64,000 nt of DNA from an uncultured Collinsella sp. (GCA_900768795.1 CAAGEH010000020.1:46568-110567); one strand, 5' to 3'. Numbered from the stretch's first letter, positions 41,801 to 50,302 are shown. Notes: generated from the letters alone by a model not told the origin. Translations and numbers: made by a program.

Positions 41801-41880
41801 AGGATATTCTCGCGGGCACGTCCGTCAATGCGGCATCGCTCGACAAGGAACAGCTTATCGAGCTCTTGCGGGATAGATAA
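38812..41880 (+). CDS. SNF2-family DEAD/DEAH ATPase with bacterial SNF2-associated domain
   Basis: This protein of about 1022 aa is a double-stranded DNA translocase of the RapA/SNF2 type. The ATPase core has LADDMGLGKTLQ (Walker A), VVLDEAQYIKN (DEAQ box), ALTGTPVENR, and motifs V-VI DPWWNVAAQDQATDRAHRIGQ. The N-terminal ~450 residues resemble the bacterial SNF2-associated region. Its role may be removing proteins or stalled polymerase from DNA. The start is uncertain: a TTG at 38812 overlaps the dnaE stop by 8 bp and gives translational coupling, but no strong Shine-Dalgarno is visible. Confidence 0.88.
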   Translation: MSNSAGRSTHGDLWSTSASRPAIQRLAGTPFEPVPVPTSAHLAEAITAAAGARRCSVRGRTGANAGLSAPVHIEVTLSPFYNPLYANSARWCAEFHISCAGVRYKVKDVGAMIDAFDSRGRCEYGARLAFDHAEEAFDDVSLRVLRVASVVCARLRARFASSSALRDFSSAQALPLKELPLNDVQAIRLLDALEGGEVGFKENRGSRRQVLALTSDTPYLPCALVPSTDGGYNLRLPARTWCLACRGDAYVIGEGRAFRVDDAFAHDLAPFLSRVLPVRGPLHLSEHDAAAFCRVVLPQIDAYCDLTLPEGFVPSALPAAFCFRIGIDGGLVVCTVEVSYGAWSARLIDLDEPDELHAEAGEPLRDALAETRAADVVAAYFDETGPEGLPAFSEANDERLYQLLTRGLSDLAETGEVLLSDKLRQISVRPAPSLGISATVENHLLDVELGATGMSYDDLLSYLEAYRARQKYVRLSSGDIVKIDRSARAAVDMADDLGVELSDLVHGASLPIGRALLLDAIFDDASELDIVRDEAFEQAVRAFDTLADQSLELPRTLGATMRGYQVEGYMWLGALEHLGLGGILADDMGLGKTLQMIAHILARVEAGDTDPTLVVCPASLVYNWIRELERFAPSLDSIAVVGQREARLAAIARACEHQVIVTSYDLMRLDIDAYEDVSFARVVLDEAQYIKNPATKVARSAKRLHARVRFALTGTPVENRTAELWSIMDFLQPGLLGSRRSFAKRFETPVEHGDEVASRHLHRLIAPFVLRRVKGDVMADLPEKSESVVYAHMEDEQLMLYRALEERVATQVQHEMPRTFKKNKLKILAELTHLRQICCDPHLYSDDYHGGSAKLETCVELVRTALDGGHRILLFSQFTSMLDIIEGRLGREGVNTLKMTGANSKEERAKMVESFQAGGADVFLISLKAGGVGLNLTGADVVIHYDPWWNVAAQDQATDRAHRIGQTRDVNVYRLIVKGTIEERICAMQERKRELAEDILAGTSVNAASLDKEQLIELLRDR

Positions 41881-42003
41881 CGGAACCAGCACTGTGAGCG
41901 GGGTAGGGAGGCGTACGCTTGGGGTCGAGACGCTTTAGCGGTATGGAGACGATATACCTGCGACAGCTTTACCTTCCCCGTTTTCATCCGCGTCAGTAAC
42001 TCA

Positions 42004-42245
42004 ATTTGCGACATGGTTGGTGAAAACTGGCAGAAAAATCGAGTTTTGAGTCTTTTTTGCGTTTCAACTCACCCAAAACGGTGCGAAACGCCCTCGTTTT
42101 ATTGCCTTTCGCTGGCATCAGCTCGGAGTTAATCGATAAAACCGCAGAATTATCCTGTCAGCGCGCCATTCAATTTAGAGTGAAGGCCTGTCAAAAGACT
42201 CAAAACTCGATTTTTCTGCCACTTGCACGTGACCATGTTGCAAAT
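42004..42245. repeat. MITE-like element with long terminal inverted repeats
   Basis: A perfect 29-bp inverted repeat (42028-42056 versus 42193-42221, beginning TGGCAGAAAAATCGAG on the left) sits inside a longer imperfect one. The outer ends ATTTGCGACATGGT (42004-42017) and ACCATGTTGCAAAT (42232-42245) also pair, with the 10 bp between arms aligned but diverged. The total is 242 bp, with an AT-richer core that codes for nothing convincing. No target-site duplication is obvious. It could be a transposase-dependent miniature element or a folded RNA. Confidence 0.65.
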
Positions 42246-42290
42246 CGGGACGGTCGCGTTGCGAATCGAGACGGTTACGTTGCGACTTGC
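42237..42290. repeat. 21-bp tandem repeats
   Basis: GTTGCAAATCGGGACGGTCGC (42237-42257) is followed by GTTGCGAATCGAGACGGTTAC-like sequence (42258-42278) and a decayed third unit starting GTTGCGACTT. The first unit overlaps the right end of the inverted-repeat element. Confidence 0.6.
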
Positions 42291-42431
42291 GGCAGTCGGG
42301 GACGGACATACCCGCGCCATTTCTGCTTGTGCACGGTCCAGAGCGTGCTCATTTTGCGATTGCGAATTTCCAGTTGCTGTCCGGGGGTACAAACAGACGG
42401 AATGTCCGATGCGTGCGGGGCTTGCATGCGA

Positions 42432-42459
42432 TTGCGAACGCGTCCGCGTCGGTTATCAT
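42432..42459 (+). promoter_or_regulatory. Promoter of the NAD synthetase-like gene
   Basis: TTGCGA (42432-42437), a 16-bp spacer and TATCAT (42454-42459) lie 60 bp before the ATG. Confidence 0.5.
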
Positions 42460-42519
42460 GAACGCTTGAAACGTTTAAAACGCATACAGGCAGGACGGAC
42501 AAGACGAGAGGTTTGTAAT

Positions 42520-44520
42520 ATGAAGGTCGCGCTGGCACAGATCGATATGCGCCTTGGTGACATCGATGGGATCTGCGAGCGCATCGAGACCCAGGTGCAA
42601 CTTGCCGCCAAGCAGGGTGCACGCCTATTTTGCGTGCCGGCTCCTCTGATTGACGCCTCGTCTCCGTATCAGCTCGCCATGTCCACCGATTTCGAGCACG
42701 ACCTTTGCCGCTCGCTTTTGACCTTAGCGGAGGCGATTAAAGACACCCATGTGGTCTGTCTCGTTCCCGCTGCCCTTATTGATGACGACGGTCCCTACTT
42801 CGAGCTCTTCATGCTCAAGGCGGGGCGTGTCATCCCTGCGCGCTCCATCGTTATCCGCCAGAGCAAGCGTGCGCATTCGGACCGCATCGCTCCTCCCGTG
42901 TTCGAGGTCGACGGTGTGCGCGTGGCCGCCACGTTCGACGCCGAGCACGATATTCCCGATTTGATGTACGGTGTTGACCTGGTCGTTTCGTTCCAGGTAT
43001 TCGGGTTTGACGCCTCGAACCCCCTCACCACGGGCGTTGCCGCGGTCCGTTCGGGCAAGCTTTCAAAGCTCGCGTCGAGCAAGGGCGTATGGATTGCGCA
43101 TATGGCGCCGATCGGTGCGTACGACGATGTCGTCTACACGGGCGGTTCGTTCGTGATGGACGATGCGGGGCACGTCATCTCGGCGGCTCCCGTATTCGAG
43201 GAGGCGCTGCTGGTGCAAGAGGTCGATCGCGGGCGCGTGTTCGATGCGCTTGCCGACCATCAGCTTCCCCTGTACAACCGCGAGGAGTGGCTCTGGCAGG
43301 CATCCGTTATCGCGCTCCGCTCGCAGATGCGCGTGCAGAACGCGTCGCGTGCGGTCATCGCGCTCGATGGCGGCTTGGCGTCCGCCGCCGCTGCCGCGCT
43401 TGCGGTCGATGCGATCGGCCCCCGAAACGTCTTCGGTTTGGCGATTGCTGCGGACCGTGTCGAAACGCCGCGCTCCGAGGCGGAGGAGCAGGAGCGTATT
43501 GCCGATATCCGCGCCACCGCCGATGCCCTGCACATCCGTTTGATCGAGCATGAGCCGGTTTCATACCGCGACGTGATCGACGCCGACGGCGCTCCCGTGC
43601 GCCCTGCTAACAGCGATGCGGACATGCTCGCCATCTCCGGGCTTTGCTTGCTTTCTTGCGCGCGTTCGCTCAATGCGTTTGCCGTCTCGCCGCTCACCAA
43701 GACGCACTATGCGCTCGATTCGGATGTCTACCGCGGAGTCTTTACGGGCGATTACGCGCCGTTCGGAGATATCTACCTCACCGAGCTTGAATTCGTCGCG
43801 CGCGTGCGCAACCGCATGTCTCCGGTGCTGCCCGCCCGCCTCGTCTCGCTCACGGCGGTCAAGCGCGCTATGGACGCCGCCACATCATCGGGCGCCCGCT
43901 CGATCGTTTCCGATACCGAGCTCGCGGGGCGTCTTGTCCACAAGCTCTCCTCGATGGAGCCCAATCAGGTCGATGCGGTGCTCGAGGCGCATGTCGATCG
44001 CAACGCTTCGTTCGATGACTGTCCGCTTTCAAAGCTGAGACCCGATGACCAGGCGCTTCTTTTGCTGATGGTTCGAAAGGGCGAGCGCTCGCGCCGTTCG
44101 CTTCCGCTGTATCCGGTTCTGGGCGCGCGCTCGTTTGCCGATCGAGGTTGGCCCTATATGCTCGGTTGGTCCGACACGGGGCTGCATGGCGCGGAGCCCG
44201 TTACGGTCGACTCGTTGGTTGCCGCCGAGGTCAAGCGCTTTAATGCGTCCGATGACGAGACGCTTGCGGCGCGCATGAACATCATGAATGTGCTCGGGGA
44301 GTTGCTTGGGATCCCTCAAGACCAGCTCGAGCAGCTCAAGACCGATGAAGGTCAAGAGAAGATGCGCCGCGACATTGAGAAATTCGGCGAACAGATCCAG
44401 AGGGCCATCGAGGGCGACGACGGGGAAGAAGGTCCATCTACGCCGCAAAACGGCGGCAACGGCCCCGTGCCTCCATTTGGCAGCGGCCAGTTCATGCCTC
44501 CGTTTTTCTCGAATAACTAG
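42520..44520 (+). CDS. NAD+ synthetase-like protein, both active sites degenerate
   Basis: The 666-aa protein has the architecture of glutamine-dependent NAD+ synthetase (NadE): an N-terminal nitrilase domain (MKVALAQIDMRLGDIDG) and a C-terminal ATP-pyrophosphatase domain. Key residues are missing. Where the nitrilase Glu of FPEL should be there is VPAP; the Cys of CEDLW is replaced in ATFDAEHD. The PP-loop SGGxDS reads DGGLAS (residues 283-288), losing the Ser and Asp, and the usual NKSE reads LTKTHYAL. The frame is long and intact with normal codon bias, so it is expressed protein, not a pseudogene. It may be a structural, regulatory or repurposed paralogue. It ends in a disordered Gly/Pro tail. 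The ATG at 42520 follows GAGAGG. Confidence 0.8.
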   Translation: MKVALAQIDMRLGDIDGICERIETQVQLAAKQGARLFCVPAPLIDASSPYQLAMSTDFEHDLCRSLLTLAEAIKDTHVVCLVPAALIDDDGPYFELFMLKAGRVIPARSIVIRQSKRAHSDRIAPPVFEVDGVRVAATFDAEHDIPDLMYGVDLVVSFQVFGFDASNPLTTGVAAVRSGKLSKLASSKGVWIAHMAPIGAYDDVVYTGGSFVMDDAGHVISAAPVFEEALLVQEVDRGRVFDALADHQLPLYNREEWLWQASVIALRSQMRVQNASRAVIALDGGLASAAAAALAVDAIGPRNVFGLAIAADRVETPRSEAEEQERIADIRATADALHIRLIEHEPVSYRDVIDADGAPVRPANSDADMLAISGLCLLSCARSLNAFAVSPLTKTHYALDSDVYRGVFTGDYAPFGDIYLTELEFVARVRNRMSPVLPARLVSLTAVKRAMDAATSSGARSIVSDTELAGRLVHKLSSMEPNQVDAVLEAHVDRNASFDDCPLSKLRPDDQALLLLMVRKGERSRRSLPLYPVLGARSFADRGWPYMLGWSDTGLHGAEPVTVDSLVAAEVKRFNASDDETLAARMNIMNVLGELLGIPQDQLEQLKTDEGQEKMRRDIEKFGEQIQRAIEGDDGEEGPSTPQNGGNGPVPPFGSGQFMPPFFSNN

Positions 44521-44556
44521 GTTTCACAATCGCATCTGCCCCTTGCGCATCTGTGG

Positions 44557-44562
44557 TATAGT
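44557..44562 (+). promoter_or_regulatory. Extended -10 promoter of ruvCAB
   Basis: TGGTATAGT (44554-44562 region) is an extended -10 (TGn-TATAGT), 37 bp before the ruvC ATG. No LexA/SOS box was recognised. Confidence 0.5.
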
Positions 44563-44598
44563 AAGAACAGATGTTCGTTTTTTGCACGAGGGGACGAT

Positions 44599-45120
44599 AT
44601 GGTCATACTCGGAATCGACCCGGGTCTCGCCCACACCGGATGGGGCGTGGTCGAGGAACGTCATGGTGAGACGCGCTGTCGCGCCTATGGCTGTCTCGAG
44701 ACGTCCGCGGGGAGTCCGCTCGCCGTGCGCCTCAACCATATCGCTAGCGACCTTAAAGACGTCGTCGAGCGCTACCATCCCGATACGGCAGCGATCGAAA
44801 GCATCTACTTCGGCGTTAACGTGCGTTCCGCCATCCCCACGGCACACGCGCGCGGTGCCGCCATGGTCGCCCTCGCGCAGTGTGCGCTCGAGATCGGCGA
44901 GTATACGCCCATGCAGATCAAGCAGGCGGTGGTGGGTACCGGTTCTGCCGACAAGCACCAGGTGACGTATATGGTGCGAACGCTCACCCATCTCGACCAC
45001 GACCCCAAACCCGACCATGCGGCGGACGCGCTCGCCTGCGCCATCTGCCATGTCAATTTGATCCGTACGCGTGCGTTGACGGGCGGGGAGTTCTACCAAA
45101 AGAGAGGAACGGGATACTGA
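44599..45120 (+). CDS. ruvC: Holliday junction resolvase RuvC
   Basis: This 173-aa RNase H-fold endonuclease nicks Holliday junctions symmetrically. The acidic catalytic residues are visible in ILGIDPGLAHTGWG, AIESIYFG and PDHAADALACAIC. GAGGGG precedes the ATG. It overlaps ruvA by one base (TGATG), so ruvCAB is one operon. Confidence 0.97.
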   Translation: MVILGIDPGLAHTGWGVVEERHGETRCRAYGCLETSAGSPLAVRLNHIASDLKDVVERYHPDTAAIESIYFGVNVRSAIPTAHARGAAMVALAQCALEIGEYTPMQIKQAVVGTGSADKHQVTYMVRTLTHLDHDPKPDHAADALACAICHVNLIRTRALTGGEFYQKRGTGY

Positions 45121-45740
45121 TGATTTCGCAGTTGCACGGCATCGTGCTCGAAGCGAGCCCTTCCCAGGTCGTCATCGATGTCTCAGGCATTGGCTTTGAG
45201 CTGGGAATTTCCGGAATAACGGCAGCTCAGCTCCCCGCTCTGGGGGACGAGGTCCGCCTGTACACGCGTATGCAGGTCCGTGAGGACGCCTGCACGCTGT
45301 TCGGGTTTACCACGGCAGAGGAGCGCACCATGTTCGACAGGCTGGTGGCGGTGAGCGGAGTTGGCCCGCGCCTCGCGCTCGCCGTGCTCTCGACGTTCAC
45401 GACGAGCCAGCTCTACAGCATCGTTATGGCTGAGGACGATAAGAACATGGCGACGGTTCCCGGTGTGGGCAAAAAGACCGCCAAGCGTTTGATCTTGGAG
45501 CTCAAGAGCGTTTTCGCCAAAGACAAGGGCTTTGTTCCCGTCGATATCGGCGCTGTCCCCGTGGCCGCTGCTGCCTCCGCGCGAAGCTCAAGCGCTCTCG
45601 ATGAGTGCCGCGAAGCGCTTCTTTCGATGGGCTTCTCACCGCAGGAGGCCGAGCTCGCGCTTGATGGATATGATGGACGTGACATGCGCGTCGAGGAACT
45701 TCTGTCCTCGGCGCTTAAACGCTTGGGAATGGACGCGTAA
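45120..45740 (+). CDS. ruvA: Holliday junction branch-migration protein RuvA
   Basis: This 206-aa tetrameric protein holds the four-way junction and loads RuvB. The OB-fold N-terminus (MISQLHGIVLEASPSQVVIDVSG), the two helix-hairpin-helix motifs (VSGVGPRLALAVL and VPGVGKKTAKRLILEL) and the C-terminal RuvB-contact domain after a flexible Ala/Ser linker are all present. The start codon shares a base with the ruvC stop; the stop TAA abuts the ruvB ATG. Confidence 0.96.
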   Translation: MISQLHGIVLEASPSQVVIDVSGIGFELGISGITAAQLPALGDEVRLYTRMQVREDACTLFGFTTAEERTMFDRLVAVSGVGPRLALAVLSTFTTSQLYSIVMAEDDKNMATVPGVGKKTAKRLILELKSVFAKDKGFVPVDIGAVPVAAAASARSSSALDECREALLSMGFSPQEAELALDGYDGRDMRVEELLSSALKRLGMDA

Positions 45741-46826
45741 ATGTGGGAAGCCGATAGCTCGCAAGACCTATGGGGTGCCGCTCCTGCGGGACAGGGCACC
45801 GGTAGCGCCGCGGCTCATGCCGAGGGCGAGCGCATGGTTACATCTGAGTTGACGAGCGAGGACCTCGAGGTCGATCGCACACTGCGTCCACAAAAGCTCG
45901 ATGACTATTGCGGTCAGGAGCATATCAAGCAGAGCCTGCGCATTCTCATCGAGGCGGCGCAGAGCCGAGGCGAGTGTCTTGACCATGTGATTTTCTCGGG
46001 CCCTCCGGGACTCGGAAAGACGACGCTCGCGACCGTCATCGCAAACGAGCTCGGGACCCAAATCAAGACGACGAGCGGCCCTGCCATCGCGCGCACGGGC
46101 GATCTTGCGGCGATTCTCACCAACCTCCAGCCGGGCGATGTCCTGTTTATCGATGAGATCCATCGTCTCAACCGCTCGGTCGAGGAAGTGCTCTATCCCG
46201 CTATGGAGGATTTCGCGCTCGATATCGTGATCGGCAAGGGACCTGCCGCCCGCTCGATTCGCCTCGATATCCCCAAGTTCACGCTGGTCGGTGCCACGAC
46301 GCGTTCGGGCATGTTGACCGGACCCTTGCGCGATCGCTTTGGCATCTCGTTCAGGCTCGACTACTACTCCGTAGACGATTTGGCGAAAATCGTCACGCGC
46401 TCCGCTTCGATTTTGAATGTTCCGATCGACCACGAGAGCGCGCTTGTGATCGCATCGAGAAGCCGTGGCACGCCCCGCTTGGCAAATCGCCTGCTCAAAC
46501 GCGTGCGCGATTACGCGCAGGTCAAAGGTTCCGGCTCGATCGATATCGACATCTGCCGTGCCGCCCTTGAGTTTTTCGAGATCGACGAGCTCGGCCTCGA
46601 CTGGATGGACATCCGTATTCTCGAAACGCTGGCGCGGACGTTCCGCGGGCGTGCCGTCGGGTTGACGACCATCGCGAGCGCCATCGGAGAGGATCCCAAC
46701 ACGCTTGAGGATGTGTACGAGCCCTATCTGCTGCAGCGCGGGTTGATCGTCCGTACGCCCCAGGGGCGAATGGCAACGCTCGAGACTTATCGCCACCTGG
46801 GGATCGAGGCGCCCAACAACGTGTAA
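45741..46826 (+). CDS. ruvB: Holliday junction branch-migration helicase RuvB
   Basis: This 361-aa AAA+ motor drives branch migration with RuvA. Walker A GPPGLGKTTLA, Walker B LFIDEIHRLN, sensor TLVGATTRSGML and the C-terminal winged helix (PRLANRLLKRVRDYA) are canonical. The N-terminus carries about 30 extra Ala/Gly-rich residues compared with E. coli; an alternative ATG at 45834 would give the usual length. The first ATG directly follows the ruvA stop. Confidence 0.96.
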   Translation: MWEADSSQDLWGAAPAGQGTGSAAAHAEGERMVTSELTSEDLEVDRTLRPQKLDDYCGQEHIKQSLRILIEAAQSRGECLDHVIFSGPPGLGKTTLATVIANELGTQIKTTSGPAIARTGDLAAILTNLQPGDVLFIDEIHRLNRSVEEVLYPAMEDFALDIVIGKGPAARSIRLDIPKFTLVGATTRSGMLTGPLRDRFGISFRLDYYSVDDLAKIVTRSASILNVPIDHESALVIASRSRGTPRLANRLLKRVRDYAQVKGSGSIDIDICRAALEFFEIDELGLDWMDIRILETLARTFRGRAVGLTTIASAIGEDPNTLEDVYEPYLLQRGLIVRTPQGRMATLETYRHLGIEAPNNV

Positions 46827-46927
46827 TTCGTGGGGTGCTCCGCGCACATGCCGTTGGCACGCGCTCGGTCTCCCTGCAATGCTATGCTGAAACAACCGTT
46901 TGATTATCGACCGAAAGGGACCGTGTC

Positions 46928-48595
46928 ATGCCCACAGATATCGAGATCGCGCATTCCGTAACGCCATTACCCATTCAAGAGGTCGCCGAGCGAGCCGGTG
47001 TCGATTCCGGGCACCTTATTCCGTACGGCTTCAATAAGGCAAAGGTCGACTATTCGCTGCTTAACGAGAAGACCGACCATTCGTCCAAGCTCGTGCTCGT
47101 GACCGCTATCAATCCGACGCCAGCGGGCGAGGGCAAGACGACCACGACCATCGGTTTGGCGGATGCCCTGAGGCGTCGTGGCGTCAAATCGGCGGTGGCG
47201 CTCCGTGAGCCCTCCCTGGGTCCTGTGTTTGGCGTCAAAGGTGGAGCTGCAGGTGGCGGTTACGCCCAGGTTATCCCTATGGAGGACATCAACCTTCATT
47301 TCACCGGAGATTTCCACGCTATAGGGGCTGCCAATAATTTGCTTGCAGCCATGCTCGACAATCACATCCAGCAGGGCAACAAACTCGGTATCGATGTCAA
47401 GCGCATCACATGGAAACGCGTGGTCGATATGAACGACCGCCAGCTTCGCCATGTGATCGACGGCATTGGCGGCAAGGCGCAGGGTGTGCCGCGTGAGGAC
47501 GGCTTCGACATCACCGTCGCCTCCGAGGTCATGGCGATTCTCTGCCTGGCAACGAGCATCTCAGACCTCAAGCAGCGCTTGGGCCAGATCGTTGTCGGCT
47601 ATAGCTACGAGGGCAAGCCGGTGACGGCTTTCGACCTGCATGCCCAGGGCGCCATGGCCGCCCTTCTCAAGGACGCGCTCAAGCCCAATCTCGTTCAGAC
47701 GCTCGAGGGCACGCCCGCATTTGTGCACGGCGGCCCCTTCGCCAACATCGCACATGGCTGCAATTCCGTTATGGCCACGCGCATGGCCATGCGCTTCGGC
47801 GACGTCGCCATCACCGAGGCGGGCTTCGGCGCCGATCTCGGTGCGGAGAAGTTCCTCGACATCAAATGCCGCATGACGGGCATTCGCCCTTCTGCCGTGG
47901 TGATCGTTGCAACGGCTCGTGCGCTCAAATACAACGGAGGCGTCGCCAAGACCGACCTCAACGAGGAGAACCTCGAGGCACTCTCCGCGGGCATGCCCAA
48001 TCTGCTGCGTCACGTCGATAATATCCAGAACGTCTTCGGGCTGCCGTGCGTGGTCGCCATCAACCGTTTCCCGACCGACACTGAGGCGGAGCTCAAGCTT
48101 ATCAAGGACGAGTGCTCCAAACAGGGCGTTAACGTCAAGCTTTCTGAGGTCTGGGCCAAGGGAGGCGAGGGCGCGCTCGATTTGGCTGACGAGGTGCTGC
48201 GCCTTATTGACGAGCCGAGCGAGCTCAAGTTCGCATACGAGGACGGCGCAAGCGTGGAGGACGCGCTCAACGCGATCGCCAAAAAAGTGTACCGTGCCGA
48301 CGGCGTGGAATTCACCCCCGCCGCAAAGCGCCAGCTCAAGGAGCTGCACGAGAACGGATTTGGCAACCTGCCCGTATGCGTTGCCAAGACTCAGTACAGC
48401 TTTACCGACAACGCACGCGCACTCGGGGCGCCCGAGCATTTCACCATTACCGTACGCGAGCTCAAGGTTTCAGCCGGCACTCATTTTGTCGTGGCGCTCA
48501 CGGGCAACGTCCTCACCATGCCTGGCCTGCCCAAGGTTCCCGCGGCGGAGAACATCGATGTCGACGACGAGGGCAATATCACCGGTCTGTTCTAA
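46928..48595 (+). CDS. fhs: Formate-tetrahydrofolate ligase
   Basis: This 555-aa enzyme makes 10-formyl-THF from formate, THF and ATP. The P-loop TPAGEGKTTTTIGLADAL near residue 65, EPSLGPVFGVKGGAAGGGYAQVIPM and the C-terminal TGNVLTMPGLP are typical. With fchA and folD about 2 kb downstream it forms a folate one-carbon route linking formate, methenyl- and methylene-THF. AAAGGGA precedes the ATG. No other Wood-Ljungdahl genes are seen, so a biosynthetic or formate-assimilation role is more likely than acetogenesis. Confidence 0.97.
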   Translation: MPTDIEIAHSVTPLPIQEVAERAGVDSGHLIPYGFNKAKVDYSLLNEKTDHSSKLVLVTAINPTPAGEGKTTTTIGLADALRRRGVKSAVALREPSLGPVFGVKGGAAGGGYAQVIPMEDINLHFTGDFHAIGAANNLLAAMLDNHIQQGNKLGIDVKRITWKRVVDMNDRQLRHVIDGIGGKAQGVPREDGFDITVASEVMAILCLATSISDLKQRLGQIVVGYSYEGKPVTAFDLHAQGAMAALLKDALKPNLVQTLEGTPAFVHGGPFANIAHGCNSVMATRMAMRFGDVAITEAGFGADLGAEKFLDIKCRMTGIRPSAVVIVATARALKYNGGVAKTDLNEENLEALSAGMPNLLRHVDNIQNVFGLPCVVAINRFPTDTEAELKLIKDECSKQGVNVKLSEVWAKGGEGALDLADEVLRLIDEPSELKFAYEDGASVEDALNAIAKKVYRADGVEFTPAAKRQLKELHENGFGNLPVCVAKTQYSFTDNARALGAPEHFTITVRELKVSAGTHFVVALTGNVLTMPGLPKVPAAENIDVDDEGNITGLF

Positions 48596-48630
48596 GGGGG
48601 ATCGGGCATCATAGCAAGTCAAAGCATCAA

Positions 48631-48668
48631 AAAGGCGGTAGGGACCGAATTCGGTCGCTACCGCCTTT
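48631..48668. terminator. Bidirectional terminator between fhs and upp
   Basis: AAAGGCGGTAG (48631-48641) pairs perfectly with CTACCGCCTTT (48658-48668), with inner ACCGAATTCGGT. A/T runs flank both sides, so it can stop transcription from both convergent genes. Confidence 0.82.
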
Positions 48669-48692
48669 GTGTTAGATGCGAAGCCTCGATTA

Positions 48693-48755
48693 CTCTTGCA
48701 GGCTTGGCCGCCTTTGCAGGTTTGATCGCTCTTGCAGGCTTGGTCGCTCTTGCAG
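48693..48755. repeat. 18-bp tandem repeats between fhs and upp
   Basis: About three and a half units of TCTTGCAGGCTTGGTCGC type, each 18 bp with a few changes, followed by the 14-bp palindrome TTGCCTTAAGGCAA (48759-48772) that abuts the upp stop codon. Confidence 0.65.
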
Positions 48756-48773
48756 GATTTGCCTTAAGGCAAA

Positions 48774-49421
48774 TTAAAGCGTTCCCATGATGCGGTCGCC
48801 GGCATCGCCCAGACCCGGAACGATATAGGCCGCCTCGTTGAGATGATCATCGATTGCGCAGGTATACACATGGATGTCGGGGTCATGGTCGAGTAGCGCC
48901 TTGAGTCCCTCGGGTACCGCCACGAGGCAGATCATCTTGAGGTTGGTGACACCGCGCGCGCGAAGCGCATCGACTGCCATGATCGCGGAACCTCCGGTCG
49001 CGAGCATCGGGTCGACGATGAACACGGCGCGCTGCTCGATGTCGCGGGGCATCTTGCAGTAATATTCATGCGGCTCATGGGTGACCTCGTCGCGCTCCAT
49101 ACCGATATGGCCGACGCGTGCGGAGGGAACAAGGTCGAGCATGCCGTCGACCATGCCGAGGCCGGCGCGCAGGATCGGCACGATGGCGAGCTTGCGGCCG
49201 GCGAGCTTCTTGCAGTGTGCGATACCGACAGGAGTCGTCACGTCGACGTCCTCGAGCGGCTCGTTGCGTAGCGCCTCGTAACCTTCAAAGATGGCGAGTT
49301 CGCGCACGAGCTGACGGAACTGCTGGGTCCCCGTCTTCTCGTCGCGCAGAATCGAGAGCTTGTGCTGCACGAGCGGGTGGTCGACCAGGGTGACGCGAGA
49401 CGTGTCGTATTCGATAGCCAT
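48774..49421 (-). CDS. upp: Uracil phosphoribosyltransferase
   Basis: This 215-aa salvage enzyme makes UMP from uracil and PRPP. The PRPP loop VDPMLATGGSA, ILRAGLGMVDGM and the C-terminal YIVPGLGDAGDR are canonical. The open frame extends 47 codons upstream, but AAGGAGAG before the ATG at 49421 and the family start fix the N-terminus there. Convergent with fhs. Confidence 0.97.
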   Translation of the reverse strand: MAIEYDTSRVTLVDHPLVQHKLSILRDEKTGTQQFRQLVRELAIFEGYEALRNEPLEDVDVTTPVGIAHCKKLAGRKLAIVPILRAGLGMVDGMLDLVPSARVGHIGMERDEVTHEPHEYYCKMPRDIEQRAVFIVDPMLATGGSAIMAVDALRARGVTNLKMICLVAVPEGLKALLDHDPDIHVYTCAIDDHLNEAAYIVPGLGDAGDRIMGTL

Positions 49422-49706
49422 ATGGGTGTCTCTCCTTAGGGACGTATTGGATTCGCTGCTCTCCATGGTAGTCCATATCTTGAGCTCGGCAGTAGGAAAC
49501 CTCTGCGTGTCGTGACAGTTACAATGAGGGACTGCAATGGCCGCGGCAACGGGAGGCTGCAATGCCCGGCGCGCAGCAGAAACTGCAGCGCAGGGATGCG
49601 TTATGGTGGAGTTTTCATCGCGAGGCGGTCAGCTTTGGTGGGCATATGCCGCTTTGCGCGGCTGACATTCGATTGACGTCTAATACGTGTAATGGAGGTG
49701 CAACAC

Positions 49707-50162
49707 ATGCGATACGTGGTGAGTGCATGTTTGATGGGGGAGCGCTGCAAGTGGTCGGGCGGAGATAATCTTGTGTCTGAACTGGCTGATTACCTGTGGC
49801 AACAAGACGAAGCTCCGCTTCTGGTCTGCCCCGAGACCACGGGCGGGCTTCCCTGCCCAAGGCAACCCGCCGAGCGCACAGGCGAGCGCGTCCTTTGCAA
49901 AGACGAGACCGATGTGACTGCGGAATATCGCGAGGGCGCCGAGCTTTCGCTCGCATCGATGGAGGCGGCTGCGTGTACGCCGGAGAACACGCTGTGCATT
50001 CTGCAGCCGCGGAGTCCGAGTTGCGGCAGGGACAAGATCTACGATGGAACGTTTTCGGGCAAACTCGTGGACGGTAACGGCGTATTCGTCGACTTGCTTA
50101 GAGCTCGGGGCTACCAGGTCATGACGCCCGATGAAGCGCTTGAGATGTGGGGACTTCCCTAA
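49707..50162 (+). CDS. DUF523 family protein
   Basis: This 151-aa cysteine-containing protein has the conserved VVSACLMGERCKW start, VCPETTGGLPCPR and LQPRSPSCGRDKIYDGTFSG. The family has no established function; the conserved cysteines suggest a metal or Fe-S site. GGAGG sets the start at 49707 rather than the in-frame ATG at 49692. It stands alone between upp and fchA. Confidence 0.85.
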   Translation: MRYVVSACLMGERCKWSGGDNLVSELADYLWQQDEAPLLVCPETTGGLPCPRQPAERTGERVLCKDETDVTAEYREGAELSLASMEAAACTPENTLCILQPRSPSCGRDKIYDGTFSGKLVDGNGVFVDLLRARGYQVMTPDEALEMWGLP

Positions 50163-50302
50163 TCAACATGCGTGCGCCTGCTGCCTATCGCAGACGATAA
50201 CCATTGGATATCGCGGACCGAGCACTCGGCGTCCGCGTTGGGCTACACTTGCTAGACACACGTCCCTGTTACCCGGAACCTGTTTTAGAGGATTCAATCG
50301 AT

